Shown in pieces: positions 46,510-59,117 of a stretch of DNA of 64,000 bases; position 1 is the stretch's first letter, and each line of letters begins with the position of its first letter. The translations under genes and the position numbers were made by a program. This DNA is from Gavia stellata. Its lineage: Eukaryota; Chordata; Aves; Gaviiformes; Gaviidae. The stretch covers positions 102,075,383-102,139,382 of the forward strand of contig NC_082596.1 of NCBI RefSeq assembly GCF_030936135.1, given 5' to 3'. The notes under the pieces were generated by a model. That model ran no database searches, had not been told where the DNA came from, and saw only the letters and a list, made by a program, of their open reading frames with translations.

Positions 46510-48465
46510 GTAAGTTGTTCTAAGCTTACACTGGATATAAGACCTGCAACATTCATTGATTATATTCATGGTAGTTACTGCTGATACAACACCTGTCTGA
46601 TGAAAAGCAAGTGTGAGACCAGCAATTGGAAATCCAAAGTCTGTCAAAAACACAAAACTGCATGTGAGGGCATTGTGAAACATCACTGATATGCTCCATA
46701 TTTTTATCATAAATGATTCAGTATTTTCAGGCTGCATCATGATGCTGGCTTTTATGTTTCTATGCTTCTCCTGTGTTACAGCTGAATGTGAATACGTCCA
46801 TGGGAGTAATGTAGTAGATCTCGTATCTAAACAAGGACTTTTAAGTTTTTCAAACAAGTTAGAATTTTTGATGAAGATGCAGAACTCTGAACCATGGCCA
46901 TTCTTAAAAGGTTTCCTCCATCTATAACTTCCCTAGATACTTAGGGACAGACAACTGTGAATGTTACATAATTTTCTTGTAGTAACTAAAGAAAATATTT
47001 TCATTCACAATATTTTCTCTTGGAGGATTAGTTTTCCTCTTTGATTTGCAGTTGAGCAAACTTTAAAACACAGTCCGTATCACCTGCAACAACTGAAATG
47101 TAATATCAATACATTTTAGCCCGAAGTAGGAGGAATAGGTCTAGAATACAACATTTAAAAAACCCCAAACCCAAATCCTTTTGTGACTTATTAACTACTT
47201 CTCCATTCACTATAATCAAGACGTGTACAGTTGAAAGCAGTTTGTATAGAGTGTTTAACATGATATTGCTTTAATTAATTAGTTGCAGTGGAACACACCT
47301 GGGATAGCAGTTCAGCAACTTCTCACTGAGACAGTTACGCAGCACAAGACGACAAACAGAACGGGCAGCAAACCTGCAGAGCTTCGCGAGGCAATCAGTT
47401 CAGGGTTTGCAGAGCACTGGAGCAAAAAGGCTAAGATTGCTATTGTTGCATTTTCCAAAACTTTGGGATTGAAATATAAATCTGTATGACTGAAAATTCA
47501 ATAGTAGCTTGTCAGGCAGTAGCTACTCTCTGGATCAAAGGGTATTTTTTCCTCTTCTGACAGAAAACCCAGACTGTCCTCAGGCCTTCTCTCATTGCCA
47601 CCCAAAGATCAGGTTGAGAGCTGGTAGGATGCTGATGAGGACCTCTATCTATTAGTCTGCCACAAGTGGGTACAGGTGAGAAGCATCATCTGAAGGAGCG
47701 CCGAGCTGCCTGCGGATGGTTGGTCTTAGCACTGCTGCAGAGGGGTTGCAGCACAGTGTGTGTCCCTACATGAATCCTTCTGCCATCCCAGGGGCGCCCA
47801 GAGCTCTGCACTCCGAGCTGAGATGTTCTTTTCTGGGACTTTTCCTGAACCAGCACTTTCCATGAGTGCAAAGTTTACATGCACCTGTATTGTGTTAGAG
47901 ACATAATGTGCTAAGAATATAAACAAAATAAGGTTTGTAGGAAGATATCCTTTGTCAGAGTGGTTAGGGTAGTGTAAAAAGTTGAAAATTTTTCTGGCAT
48001 ATAGCTCTTTCTTCATGTGTCCTCAAAAGCACACACCTTTTCTCTGACTATGGCAATTAGTTTTATAGAAGTTATTTCTCCCTACCTGAAATCCCCATCT
48101 TGTTCAAATGCGGACACAACATTTGAAGTCTGTTGTTAAAAGCCAAGTTCAGCTCACTGAAACTAACAGATACATGCTTGTAACAGGTTAAAACTTTCTA
48201 GTAAAAGATCATACAAAAAAAGTGATAATTTCTGAGAAATTCTCACATGCACTATATCCCAAATTGGTTTGCTCTCTTTGCGGGACTCTTGCAGACTTCC
48301 AGTGCACCTATTGTTAGATTTGAGGTCATCTGAGAGTAAGTGTAGCATGACACAGGTGGACTTTTTTGGCCAAATAAATTAAGTATCCTGTTTTATTTCA
48401 TATTCCTTGTGCTCATTCTGAAACATGTTTCTGATATTTAAACAAAACTGTTTTCCTTGCTTTAG

Positions 48466-48542
48466 CTAACTCAAAATATCAGAAGAAGGAATGTTTCATG
48501 CCTGGAAGAAGACACAAATGAAGCCAAAATTGCTGTAAGCAG
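48466..48542 (+). other. Exon-like segment with GT-AG borders and open frame
   Basis: A 77-bp segment follows a good tract (TTTTCCTTGCTTTAG) and ends AAGCAG|GTAAAA. One frame is open throughout, reading LTQNIRRRNVSCLEEDTNEA and further residues, with protein-like polar composition. No partner exon could be assigned, and the product is not recognised. It could be a remnant or a diverged exon of a gene between ECI2 and PRPF4B. Confidence 0.25.
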
Positions 48543-49899
48543 GTAAAATAATGTTTTAATAATTACATCAAATTAAGTTGAGTAGTTAATGTCATAGCCA
48601 TCCAGCCAGGCTGAACAGGTGAGAGCAGTGCATGCAAAGACATGTTAATGCTCTGTGGAATTAAATATCAACAGGTAATTATCAGCTTATATATTTTCTA
48701 ATTGGAGCACTCAAAGGGCTTTTATTAATTGATGTAAATTTGTTTTCATTAAAGTTAAGGAAGGGCACTTGGGAGGTAACAAACAGTATGTTCAAGTAAA
48801 AGCCTTTAGTCTCTTCTAGAGCATGTTATTTTGTACTATAGTCACACCCTGAGGATGCTTGTACATATCTAAGTATATGATCCATTAACTCCGTTATTAG
48901 TGTAATTTCTTCAGTAGACTCTCTGTATACTCTGTCTGATGCTGGTTTTCATTATTAAAGGAGTAGTATACAGCAGAGAGGGAGATTCTTGTTTGGCTGT
49001 TTTGCTTTTATTGGTACTGGGCTTTCTCTTCCAATTTAGTTAAGACCCTAGAACGGTAAGAACCACGTCAGTACTTTTGATTGCAAGCAGCATTTCTCAT
49101 GTACCACATCTTCTAACGTATAGGAAATTTTTATGCAGATTGAAAACTTCAACCTGAATTTTGAATAATTCACTTCCCTTGTTTTTTCTAAATGTATATG
49201 TAAATAAACTGATGGTATCTCTAGTTTGCATCCCTCATGATACTATATGTTCACCTTAATTAACCTTTTGTGATGGGTAGGGTTTCATATTTTTCAGCCA
49301 GTAAAATATCTATTGCAAATGTATTTTTTACCTGGCATTTTAGATAAAAGAAGTATAACTGATCTTACAGATATGAAATAAGGAATTAATTACCTATTGA
49401 TATGAAGGTTAATTTAAAAATCTGGAAAATATTTGCATAGATAAAAAAAAATTAGAAATTAAAGTACTTACTTAGAGAAATTCTGTGGAGTTTGTAACAA
49501 CATACCTAAAAGAAGATAATGGAACAATCTGTAAGTTGTTACAATTTGCATTGATTGAAGGGATATTTTTGCTGTCTCACAGCACTGCTGAATATTGTTC
49601 TACTTCTGACATTTAAAGTGCTTAGATTTGTGTAACATCTTAAAACTTTTCTTTAAAAAAGTATCTGAGCAAGAAAAGGGCGGAAGCTAACTTCTGATCA
49701 CATTGTTCCATTAGCCCTGATCTTCTAAATATGTGTGGCTTTACCTTTCATTTGTGATACAAGGACAGAATGCTTAATTTTTTTATCAAGGTCTACTATT
49801 GTACAAGGACAAGTAGCAGAAGGTACAGTTAAGTACATAAAGCTAGTGGAGAGAGTTTCTTGGAAATCTCCTCCCTACTCTGCAGTAATAAACCAGCAC

Positions 49900-50360
49900 A
49901 AAACATAGTCTGTATTTGTCAAGGAGAAACAATATCAAACTGACCTAATTTCCTTCGTTAGTGTGACTGGCTTGGTGTATAAGCGAACAGCAGTGAATGT
50001 AGTTTAAAGTTTAGAAAGGTTTTTGTGCTCTCCTCTATGCAGCTGCCATAAACAGTTCTGGGAAATGTGATCTAGATTAAATCACTATTGTAGAGTTGTA
50101 GTATTGGCTGAAACACTCTACTAAGCAGTAGCCATCAGGTTATCAAAGTGAGAGGGCATAGACTGGGACCTGACAGGAGTTTATTATGGTGTTGCTTTTT
50201 CTCAGTGTGTTCATTAATGAGTTGGATGTCAGGAGGAAGCATGATGTTATAAACTATGTGGCTAACACCACGTTTTAAGATCATCTTGTTGAGTTGGATT
50301 GTTCATAATCAACAGAATTAATTTCAATAAAGAGAAGCACCTTTCTGCTCATAGTACTAC
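49900..50360 (+). mobile_element. Ancient CR1/L3-type LINE relic (reverse-transcriptase region)
   Basis: Diverged but in the right order: a TCAAACTGACCTAATTTCC segment, ATTGGCTGAAACACTCTAC, GTGAGAGGGCATAGACTGGG, GTGTTCATTAATGAGTTGGA, GTTATAAACTATGTGGCTAA and TTTCAATAAAGAGAAGCACC. These follow the palm-to-thumb region of CR1/L3 reverse transcriptases. The frame is destroyed by stops and indels. Confidence 0.7.
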
Positions 50361-53300
50361 TGCTGAATTTTCTTTTGATGGTTCTACTTATGATTAGATT
50401 ATCTTCTAGTGATGATGAAATTAGATACCCCAAGAACTGACATAATTGCTCTAAAATGGTTACCTCAGAACTATTTCAATGGCGATTATCTTATTTTAGC
50501 AAAACCCTAATTATGTTAGTTTGAAATTTAGTTCTCACTAATCTACCCATCAAGGGAGAACAAATTCTGCCATATAGGTAAGAACCCAAAATACATGCAA
50601 ACAAACACTTCTGTTAAGCACTTCCCTTTTCCAAGCCCTCCACTTCCTTCATAGTTCTTCATCTCCGAGAATGTGCTCTTCCTTTGTGCTTGTTGGAAAA
50701 CATAGAGAAAGGTGAGTATAATGGGGTGGAGTGGGCAATTGTCCCAAGTTTTGCTACTCCGTGCTGTAGCTAGCAGAGAGCACACTGGTAAGTTTTTGAA
50801 GGGTTTTTCATATGCTTTTGCAAGCTTTTTGTAAACTACATATTTCAGAAGATTTAGGAAGAATCTCCATGAGGTTGCACTTCCCATTACAGGACATTCC
50901 TGTGGCAGGTGTGCCATCTGCTTCTATAGGAAATCAGGAAAGCAATGAAAATAGGCTTGATTGTCCCTTCGGGGAGTCAACTGGAAACTAGGAGAACCAT
51001 GATGATGGATTCTGCCCATCTCTCCTTCCCTACTCCGTAAAACCTTGTGGAAGTCCAGTGGCTAAAGCAGTGGTCAGTAAAGGTAGATAATATTTTACTT
51101 CTCTGATGGATGGTAAACCAAGAAATGACTTCAACTTTTTTTAGTTCCTTTCACTTGCTTTGGGTGCAAAATCAGCTTTAAACAAACTAGTTTCCCTTGT
51201 GCCTTTCAAGCTTCATTTCCTTTTACCATTCCTACTGCAGATAAACACCTTGATATCACTTTGTTTTCTTCTTCTGGAGAGTATCTTAGCACAGGTATTC
51301 ATCACAGGGCACTAGGCTTCTCCTGGTTATTGGAACAAAGGAGATTGGAGCTCGAATACTTTTTAAACCAAAACCAGACTGCTCTGGGTTTTGTTATTTT
51401 TGCCCAGTATCTAGCTGTGTTACGGTAGTTTGGATAGTTTTTAAGTCATAACGTTGCAGGGCATACTCTGAACAAGACTGTGCTTTGCCACAGTAAAATT
51501 TCTTTCATGGAGGGTCAGCTGGAAAGAAGCAGGGAAACCTAGAAGGTGATACATTGGTGGTAGTTTGTTTCCTGTGGTTTGATGTCTTGGTCTATGCTAG
51601 TGTTTGCTTTGTTCTGTGATTGGTGTATTAGAAAAGCAAAAATACGTACTGTGTTGTGAATCCAGTAGGAACAGTGCAGAAAAAGGTCCTCTGTCTCCCC
51701 CAGCCCCCTCCTGGCTCTAGGAGCATAAGAAGCTAAATTGGGTGTGCATCTTCTCATGGGAGTCCGGGAGAAACTTGGAAGTCTGTTACTGTTACACAGG
51801 ATTGGTTTCAGTCTTTGGAGCTGAACATGGCTCATGTAGACTACAAGAATGAATGTTCCTTTTGGGAACACCCATTTTCATGTAGAAGATAAAGAACACA
51901 GGATTACATTTTTAAAAATAAAATTTACATTACATTTTTGACAATAGAGTGGATGAGTTGCAAGGTGAATATGTAATACCCTGGAGAGAAAAACAGAAGA
52001 TAGGTAACTCAGCATGACATTCAGCTTTTGATATTTTAATAAAAATAGCAATCTTGCATTTATACTTGAGTGAGGGAAGTAGAGTTGGTTTTTAGTTGCT
52101 TGTAAGCATTGAAAAACAGTTTGAGCAGTTAGTCCACATTTATTATATGCTTAAATCAAAATAGCAGCAAATTCCAAACAAATCTATTGGAGTACTGCTT
52201 GCTTTCTTGTGACGTGGAATACCGACAGCTGCACCCTTAGCATACAGACTATAACGACAGTCAAGATCTTTACTGGATTCAGCGGGGCCACTATTTCACC
52301 TCTAATTGGAATCTCCAGTTTATTTCTCTCTTTTTTCCTTCCTCAGACACACCAGTAAGCCTCCAACGGAAACTCCAGCTCACATAATTCTTAAACTTCT
52401 TTGCTGGTAATCATGCAGTGGGAGGTAATGTGAATGAATATTAAACAGCATCTTATACTGATCTTCAGCAGACATCAATAGTAATCTGCTGGACAAAAGG
52501 AGACTGGGGTGTTTTTTCAGTACTAGAACTGAAGCCGTTATTTCTAACTTTGAGCCTGCTACTGAATGCAGTGCTGAAGATTCCCTGTCTGTTTCCAAAT
52601 GTAGTTTTGGGTAACAAAACGGTAACACGGAGGACAGTCTTTTAAGAGAAGAAAATAATGCAGCTGAGAATGAAAAGATAAATGATGGTTTGCCCAAATC
52701 TTTCAAAAGCACAGATTTGAAGTTAAAGCCATAAGCAATAGAGAACAACTGAGGAACTAATACCCAGAAATGAAAACAAAATATTCCTCTCTCCTCCCTT
52801 CCCCACCATTCATTAGTCTTTACAAAAGGCAGTCTTTTCAAAATAGGATAACCACAAGTTAGGTTTTGCTCTGTCCCCAGAAGGTGCTAATGTGAAACTG
52901 TTCTCTCATCTACTGGAAATGGAAGGAATGCAGCATCTGCCTACATTCCAGGAGAAGACCAACACCTCACAGCTTTTCCCCTGAGGGTTGTTGGCAATCA
53001 ACCTATTTCTTCAAAAGTCCACCCATCAGTCAGCCAGGGCTGTCTCATGCTCCCGATCTTCAGACAGCTTTTAATCAAGAAAAAAATTCCAGCTGCTGTA
53101 CCCGTGAGCAGAGCTGTTCACAAAGTGTTTGCCCGTGCTGTGGCACAGGCAGGTGTGTAGTGGAACACCCACCGCTGGCAATTCAGTGGTGAGGGACACT
53201 AGAGCATCACATGTTGCTCCAGAGAGCTCTGAGATGCTCACGATGTTAAACTCAGACATATGCCCATGAGGAGATCTTCCTCCTACTCTGTTGCTGAACC

Positions 53301-55724
53301 AAGCTCTCATTTGGCTGTTCTAGTAACTTCAAAGTTACAGTCACCAAATACGGCTGCCACCTACTCTTTCTGTGCCATGGTATATGAACAATATAGGACC
53401 CAAACCTCTTCAGAAAGAGCTCAGTAATGAGTAAGCTTGTGTCTTGGCAAAAAGATAGAATCTGTCTCTTGCCATGGCAAAGCTGAAATACACTAATACT
53501 GAAAAATATTAAATGTCTTGAATTCCTACTTGTTGTGAGTGAGTCTCATTCAGCATTGCTGGTTTAGTGTCATTTGTAAGTTAAATCAGTAAGTGTTCTC
53601 TTACTGTTTAGAAGTGATGGGTAAGACCTCATTGGAATTGAATACAATTGTTATAAAAAAAATAAATTTCATCCAGTTTATGTGCCAGGAACTTGAGACA
53701 TTTTGTAAGACCTCTTTATAAAACTAGCTGGCACATGACTGTCTTCCAAAGGGCTTATCCTTGCTACAATTACAGCTTTTGTCAAGTATTTGTAAAACAG
53801 TAATAAAATGTAGCATACAGACTGCTTGTTAATTACAGTTGTATTACTTAGCATAAATACATTGAAACAGTGTAAAAGTGGTGGTATGACTTACAGTCTC
53901 TGGATCACATTCCAACTGTCTAAACCTGGTGTGGGCTCAAAGCTTCAGGCTCCAGTGGGGTTACTCATATTTACCTTGGTATAAATGGAATAATCTGTAA
54001 AATAGCTTACTGGTAGCCTGACTGTTCTGCAAGTGGCAGAGTTAAGAGCAGCTATGGAACTGTTAGAAAAGTGGATATGTAGAGTGTCAAAACCAGACTA
54101 TGACCCTTTCTCCTGCTTAGACAGTAGCTGACTTCAGGTAGTTGCCACTGTATCAATGCAGAAACTCACCTGCATCCTCACTCTAAGAAATTGTACTCCT
54201 GCCCGATAACGTATCAGGTTCTACAATAGATCTACCTATCCAAAGGGACAGGTCTGTTGTAGCTGCAGGTCTAAACAGGCTGTCAAAGAGACAGCTTAAC
54301 TAATAGTCTATTAGAAGATCCATTTCCTGTAATACAGGAGTAGGGTTTTTGACATGTTACAGGAAATCAGAGTGCTTTCTTTTCTGAAGAGCAGGATCGG
54401 TTTGCCCCTTGCAAATGCAGAGAAGGCTTGGTACAGGGGTACCACAGGCTGCAGGTGCCCACTTTCTGTCCTTGTTCTTAATGGGAGCCCTTGGAGAGAA
54501 AGCCCCCCCGAAACACCCGGCACCTTGCACATGCAGCTAGTGGCAGGGCAGAAGAGTCAGGAGTCATGCTTTCTTCATTCTGGCATGACTGCAGACACCT
54601 TCTTGTGCCCAATAAACTCCTTTACCAGCTCCACATTTCTTTTTAAAGCCATACAGATTTTCTCCGATTACTATTCTTGGTAGCAATTATCAGTCCTGTT
54701 CTTTTAACAGGGTGTACTTTAGCTGTCCCCAGTTACCCCCTCCTAGTTTCTTTTTACAAGAACACAAAGCTACATTTGTTGCACTCTCATTTGAAAAGTA
54801 GCACTTTTGAGACTGAACCATGAATGGTTGTTAAGTAGACAGTGACTGTACCAGTATCTACTTTCTGGGTTATGACCTATACATTTCTACCTGCCCAGAA
54901 GAAGCTTTACATTATGTCTCATTAACTTATACTGAACACTGAAACTTTGTAAGTATTCTTCATGTGTTTTCACTATTTTATGAGTAATTAACTCATACCC
55001 ACTTTATAGAAAGTTCTGGGCCACAATCATCAACATCAGTGTTTATGAGGAAATAATTGAGACAATGAAGCATTCAAGAGGTGTATCATGGAAGGAAGGG
55101 CCAAGTTTTTCATTTAGAGAAAGTAACTATTTGTCACAAGTTGAAATTTAGTTATTTAAGTACTTAGATTAACAAAATTAAGACATGGCAGTCTGAGACA
55201 TGTTTCGTAGCTTTGCTCCTGTACTCACGTAAAGAATATACTTAGATTAATAATTTGAAACATAATTCACAAGTCAAGTGAAAATACACACTCCATCCCA
55301 CTTCACCATGCTGCTTTTCCCTTTTGACTAGCCTCAACTTTTTTGTTACAAAGATTAATCTATAAATACACCTGGCTTCCCTTCTGTACTACAATGTAAT
55401 TCTTTCATCCCCTAAATCCCACAGGCTAGTACCTCCCTATAAAAGATGAGAAAAGGCATGGGGAAAATCAAAGCGAAATCCACATGCAATCTTTGGCACT
55501 GGCAGGGCTTCCAAAACCAGGAGAGAGGCGACTTAACAAGAGACAACAGCTCTATTTTACACATATTCAAGAAGATTGTTTTCGCAGATACCTAAGCAGA
55601 CCCCCCCCCATTCAAAGAACTATGCTTTTAGTATATTTAAAAATTGTTCATCTATTTAGCAGCTTTGCATTATGACATTTGTAAACACAACAGAAGACAG
55701 GATGCAATTAAGTTTTAAGCATAC

Positions 55725-55730
55725 TTTATT
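55725..55730 (-). promoter_or_regulatory. PRPF4B: Candidate distal polyadenylation signal of PRPF4B
   Basis: Read on the minus strand the hexamer is AATAAA in the context GAAATTAATAAAGTATGC. It is the most distal good signal before the gene-free interval. Confidence 0.5.
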
Positions 55731-57446
55731 AATTTCAAGCCATTGCCACTTCCCAACATCCTCCACCCAAGTTACAACTTTACACATACTGTAGAAGATC
55801 GCTCTATCTCCAGTAGTATCACAGACCGGTCTGCCTTCTGTGTATGGGTCAATATACACATAAAGGTTCTTCAGAGGTTTAATGCCACTTACCCTATGTA
55901 TGGAGATAAAGTATTATTAAAAAGGTTTTAAAGGAATCATCACATTCTATCAAAAACAGTTTTTAGTTTTTACATTACAGTAGTACACACCAAGGTAATA
56001 AAAACACATTCTAACTGCATAGGGCTGGTATCTTGTTTTTTCTGAATGCCTGGCAAACTATGTTAAACGTGAAACTCCTTGTCACCATGAGGGAGAAGGA
56101 AACAGAAATTAGCACAGTAGATTTAGCCAAACTTTCTGTATGTAGGACCTCAGGTGAAGATGCAAATGACATCTTCATGTACAGGAGGAAAAGATAAATT
56201 ATCCTCCCTCTTACATCAGCTGAGAAATCATTCAACATGAAAACTTTGTTGCACAGCTGTTCTGTTTGCACCAAGCTGTGACCACTGGAACTCAGCTGAC
56301 TGCAGGGGCGCTAGTAGCTACACTGCTACTACAGCCTACTGGGACAGGTATTGCCGAAAACTGCAGAGGTTCCTTAACAGTGCCAAAAAGTCCCCAATTC
56401 CAGAGGCTTCTGAAGCCAGAACTAAAGATTTTCTGTCGTTACCAACAACAAGTACCAGCTGAGGCTGATACTGGATGGAGGACTGAAATCCACTTGTTTT
56501 GAATAACCCCTGTCAGCTAGTCTCTGTATCAACAAAGTTTGACAAAATTAAAATGAATAATGAACCTGCTGAAGTTAAAGAAAAAAGTGGATCATCTGCT
56601 TAAATATTTACTAGTTAGAACACATGTATTTTAATCAAACAGAATGGCAGATTTTTTTCCTAAATTTCATAGGTTTTGTACTGATCATTCTATCATTTTA
56701 AGAAAACGGCATTTAAACAGTAATGCTTATTTACCTACATTTAATCACAATAAAAAAAAAATCTCTTCAACAAGAAATTAAAAAAGCACATCTACGTAAC
56801 AAATTCTAATACAGTAAGTATGTTTCAGGAATTATCAGTACTGCAGCAGTGCTAATCAATTCTAAGTTGGAATGCTGGAAACCAAAAGATTAAGACAGAA
56901 CTACGCGAAGAGTATTTTTCGTATCTTTTATAGGACAGAAACCTTTGTTCATGTCTTCTGGTAGCCATCATCTTCTTTTGAACTGCACCTACAACACAAA
57001 GAACAAGTAAACGAGCAACTTTATGCTTCTCCAGAATAGCTTAAAACAGTTCTGTAGGCATTAAGGGGAATCTTTTCTACTGCTTTGTCTCTGTATCACC
57101 AACTCATCTCATTGTTCTATATTCCTATTTTAAGAATAAAGTACAAAGCAACAGAAAGAATAAGCTATTATTACATCTGTGTAAAATTGCCCTCAGAAGT
57201 GCTGCCTATGTTGTAAAAGTGCAAGTTACTTTCTGTATTTAACTAGCAAGCAACTAGTATTTCATTAAACGTGAAAGCTAATTTTTTTTTATTTCCTGTA
57301 TGAACAAGATACCTTAATATGTGGAAATAAGGAGAGATTATTTTTTATTTAGAATTTTACAATATAAATTGAGAAGAGACAGGCTGAAGGTTCCAAATAG
57401 GCATACAAAACCACCCATCTCCTGCTTGTTTTCGTAGTTTAGTTCA

Positions 57447-57954
57447 TTACATCTCCTCGGTGGGGTATTCCCCACCAGCAGAATGACTGCTTTGTGTCAT
57501 TTTTCCATTCTTGAGTGCACTAAGAGTGCCATGATTGTTGCCATTATGCACCTAGATGGATACAAAAACCCTTCTTAGTTCAAAGAAGTATTATAAAGTA
57601 CGTGAAACCAGTGGGGTTTTCACAGCTTTTCAAAATATATTAATAAAAATGAAAAGATGAACTTCTTAATATTGTCAGAGAGAACATTAAAACAGTAGAA
57701 TGGACCTGAAAAGTTCGATTCTGGTTTCCTCACGCTGTATAACCAACTCAAATGTTTCAAGCTGTTTTAACTTGTTGCTAAATGTTTATCTACACATGCT
57801 GTCAGAAATAACCTTGTTAGGAAGGTGAAGTTGGTGTCTCAGCAAATCAGACCCATGGAGTAGGCGTTGAGTGGCCTGTGACTCGCTTTCCTTTTTCTCT
57901 TTCAGCACCATCAAAAGGAAAAGTGAGAAAAACAGCACAAACATTAGTTAAAGC
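57447..57954 (-). other. Speculative two-exon ORF for a 78-residue membrane-anchored peptide
   Basis: Minus strand. A segment 57954-57813 follows a plausible acceptor (TTAAGTTCAG) and holds an ATG at 57944-57942 opening 44 codons: a hydrophobic stretch (MFVLFFSLFLLMVL) then a basic, polar part ending HLPNK at AAG|GTTATT. A second segment, 57551-57447, follows CCATCTAG and is open in phase 0 for 34 codons, starting VHNGNNHGTL and ending PTEEM before TAA. Joined, they would encode a single-pass or signal-anchored peptide. The donor GTTATT is weak, no family is recognised, and the whole lies inside the probable PRPF4B 3' UTR, so chance in a conserved UTR is the main alternative. Confidence 0.18.
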
Positions 57955-58982
57955 CTGAACTTAATCCCATGTCCTACAGGAATAATTTAATTACAATGAA
58001 AGCAGACAGACATTATCTGTAGGGTTTTTTGCTTTGTTTTTGTTTAAACAGTGATAATTATATATTGAATTAATATAGCCTATAGCTCTCCCAAAGATCG
58101 TAACGTTTAATAATCCCTTTAATTAAATGATTAATAGGAAATGCAGGGGTGGTTCTTACGAATTACCTGATTTACCATCACTGAAGACAGATTCTTTTAA
58201 AAATGGCTACAAATGCCTTGTTCACAAAAGACTTTATTATCTAATGATGCATACTGAAAACATACAGGAATCTGCATGGTCCACTTTACATGCAGCAGAA
58301 CAATCTTCACTTTACAATAAGTAAGTGTCAACTGTTTTATGCAAGAGACAACACTTTAAAGTCACATTTCTTAAAGAAAAGCTTCATTTACAAAAGAAAT
58401 AAAAGGTAAAGAAGCAATTACCGCTTTTAAAAAGCAGCTGCTTTGTTCAAGAGTGGAAGGTTTATGCCTGTATTGAAAGACAACATGATCACAAATAATG
58501 AAAACAATGAACAAATGAAACACTTTTAGCATAAAGCAGTACACTTTCAAAATGACATACAAATAGTTAAAAATTTCATTATGTTGTCTAGCTATCCTTT
58601 AGATGTAAGGTCTTTCGAATGAGATCCCAACATAGGTAATTACTAAATGAAAACTCTTCTGTAAGTATTGGTTCTATGTCATAGTGAATTGTATTTAACA
58701 AAATGTATACAAAGTCTATATAGCAAGTTGATTAAAAAAATTAAAGTAATAAGAAACAGTACACTGAAGGCGCTCTATCCATCAAGTGCGCACTCTCAAA
58801 ATTTTAAATGTGATGAACAGAACAGAAGTTGTAACTATGCCACGGTTGCAATGCCAGAAAATAAAACAAGATCATTTATCACACATGCAGGGAATTCTGC
58901 CACAATGCTATTGTCTCTCATTTGTCAGTTGTTCCAGTAAAATAACAGCTTAAACACCAGTGATGTTGATGGGTTAGCTTAC

Positions 58983-59117
58983 CTTCAGTGTACTGAAAGT
59001 TGTACACAACCTGCTTTAAAAGAGGAGACCATCCCTGCGGGCAGGCTCAAGAAGGAACAGACCCCCTTCGGCACTGACTACACCAAGGGCATGCTGCTGT
59101 GGCCTGCACACACACAC
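58983..59117 (-). other. Exon-like GC-rich block in PRPF4B 3' flank
   Basis: On the minus strand 135 bp lie between TTTTCCTAG and the good donor GAAG|GTAAGC. All three minus frames contain stops, so it could only be non-coding or terminal. On the + strand a frame without stops runs from 58941 to 59246 (102 codons), and its core at about 59025-59103 uses GC-ending codons (LKKEQTPFGTDYTKGMLLWP) unlike the AT-rich surroundings. No protein family was recognised. Confidence 0.25.

Larger units (their letters stand above)
43853..55704. other. Intergenic region between ECI2 and PRPF4B 3' ends
   Basis: About 11.9 kb between convergent genes. It contains a GC-rich unit at about 44.4-45.62 kb, a 14-bp tandem duplication at 46461-46488, an old CR1 relic at 49900-50360, and isolated exon-like segments at 46424-46509 and 48466-48542. 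In mammals FAM217A and C6orf201 lie between these genes, as I recall the order. No frame with FAM217A-like sequence was found, so they are absent, too diverged to see, or elsewhere. Confidence 0.6.

Noticed and set aside
47283-47489. 68-codon + strand frame with protein-like composition
   Set aside because: It lacks a donor site and a good pyrimidine tract, ends in a plain stop, and matches no family I know.
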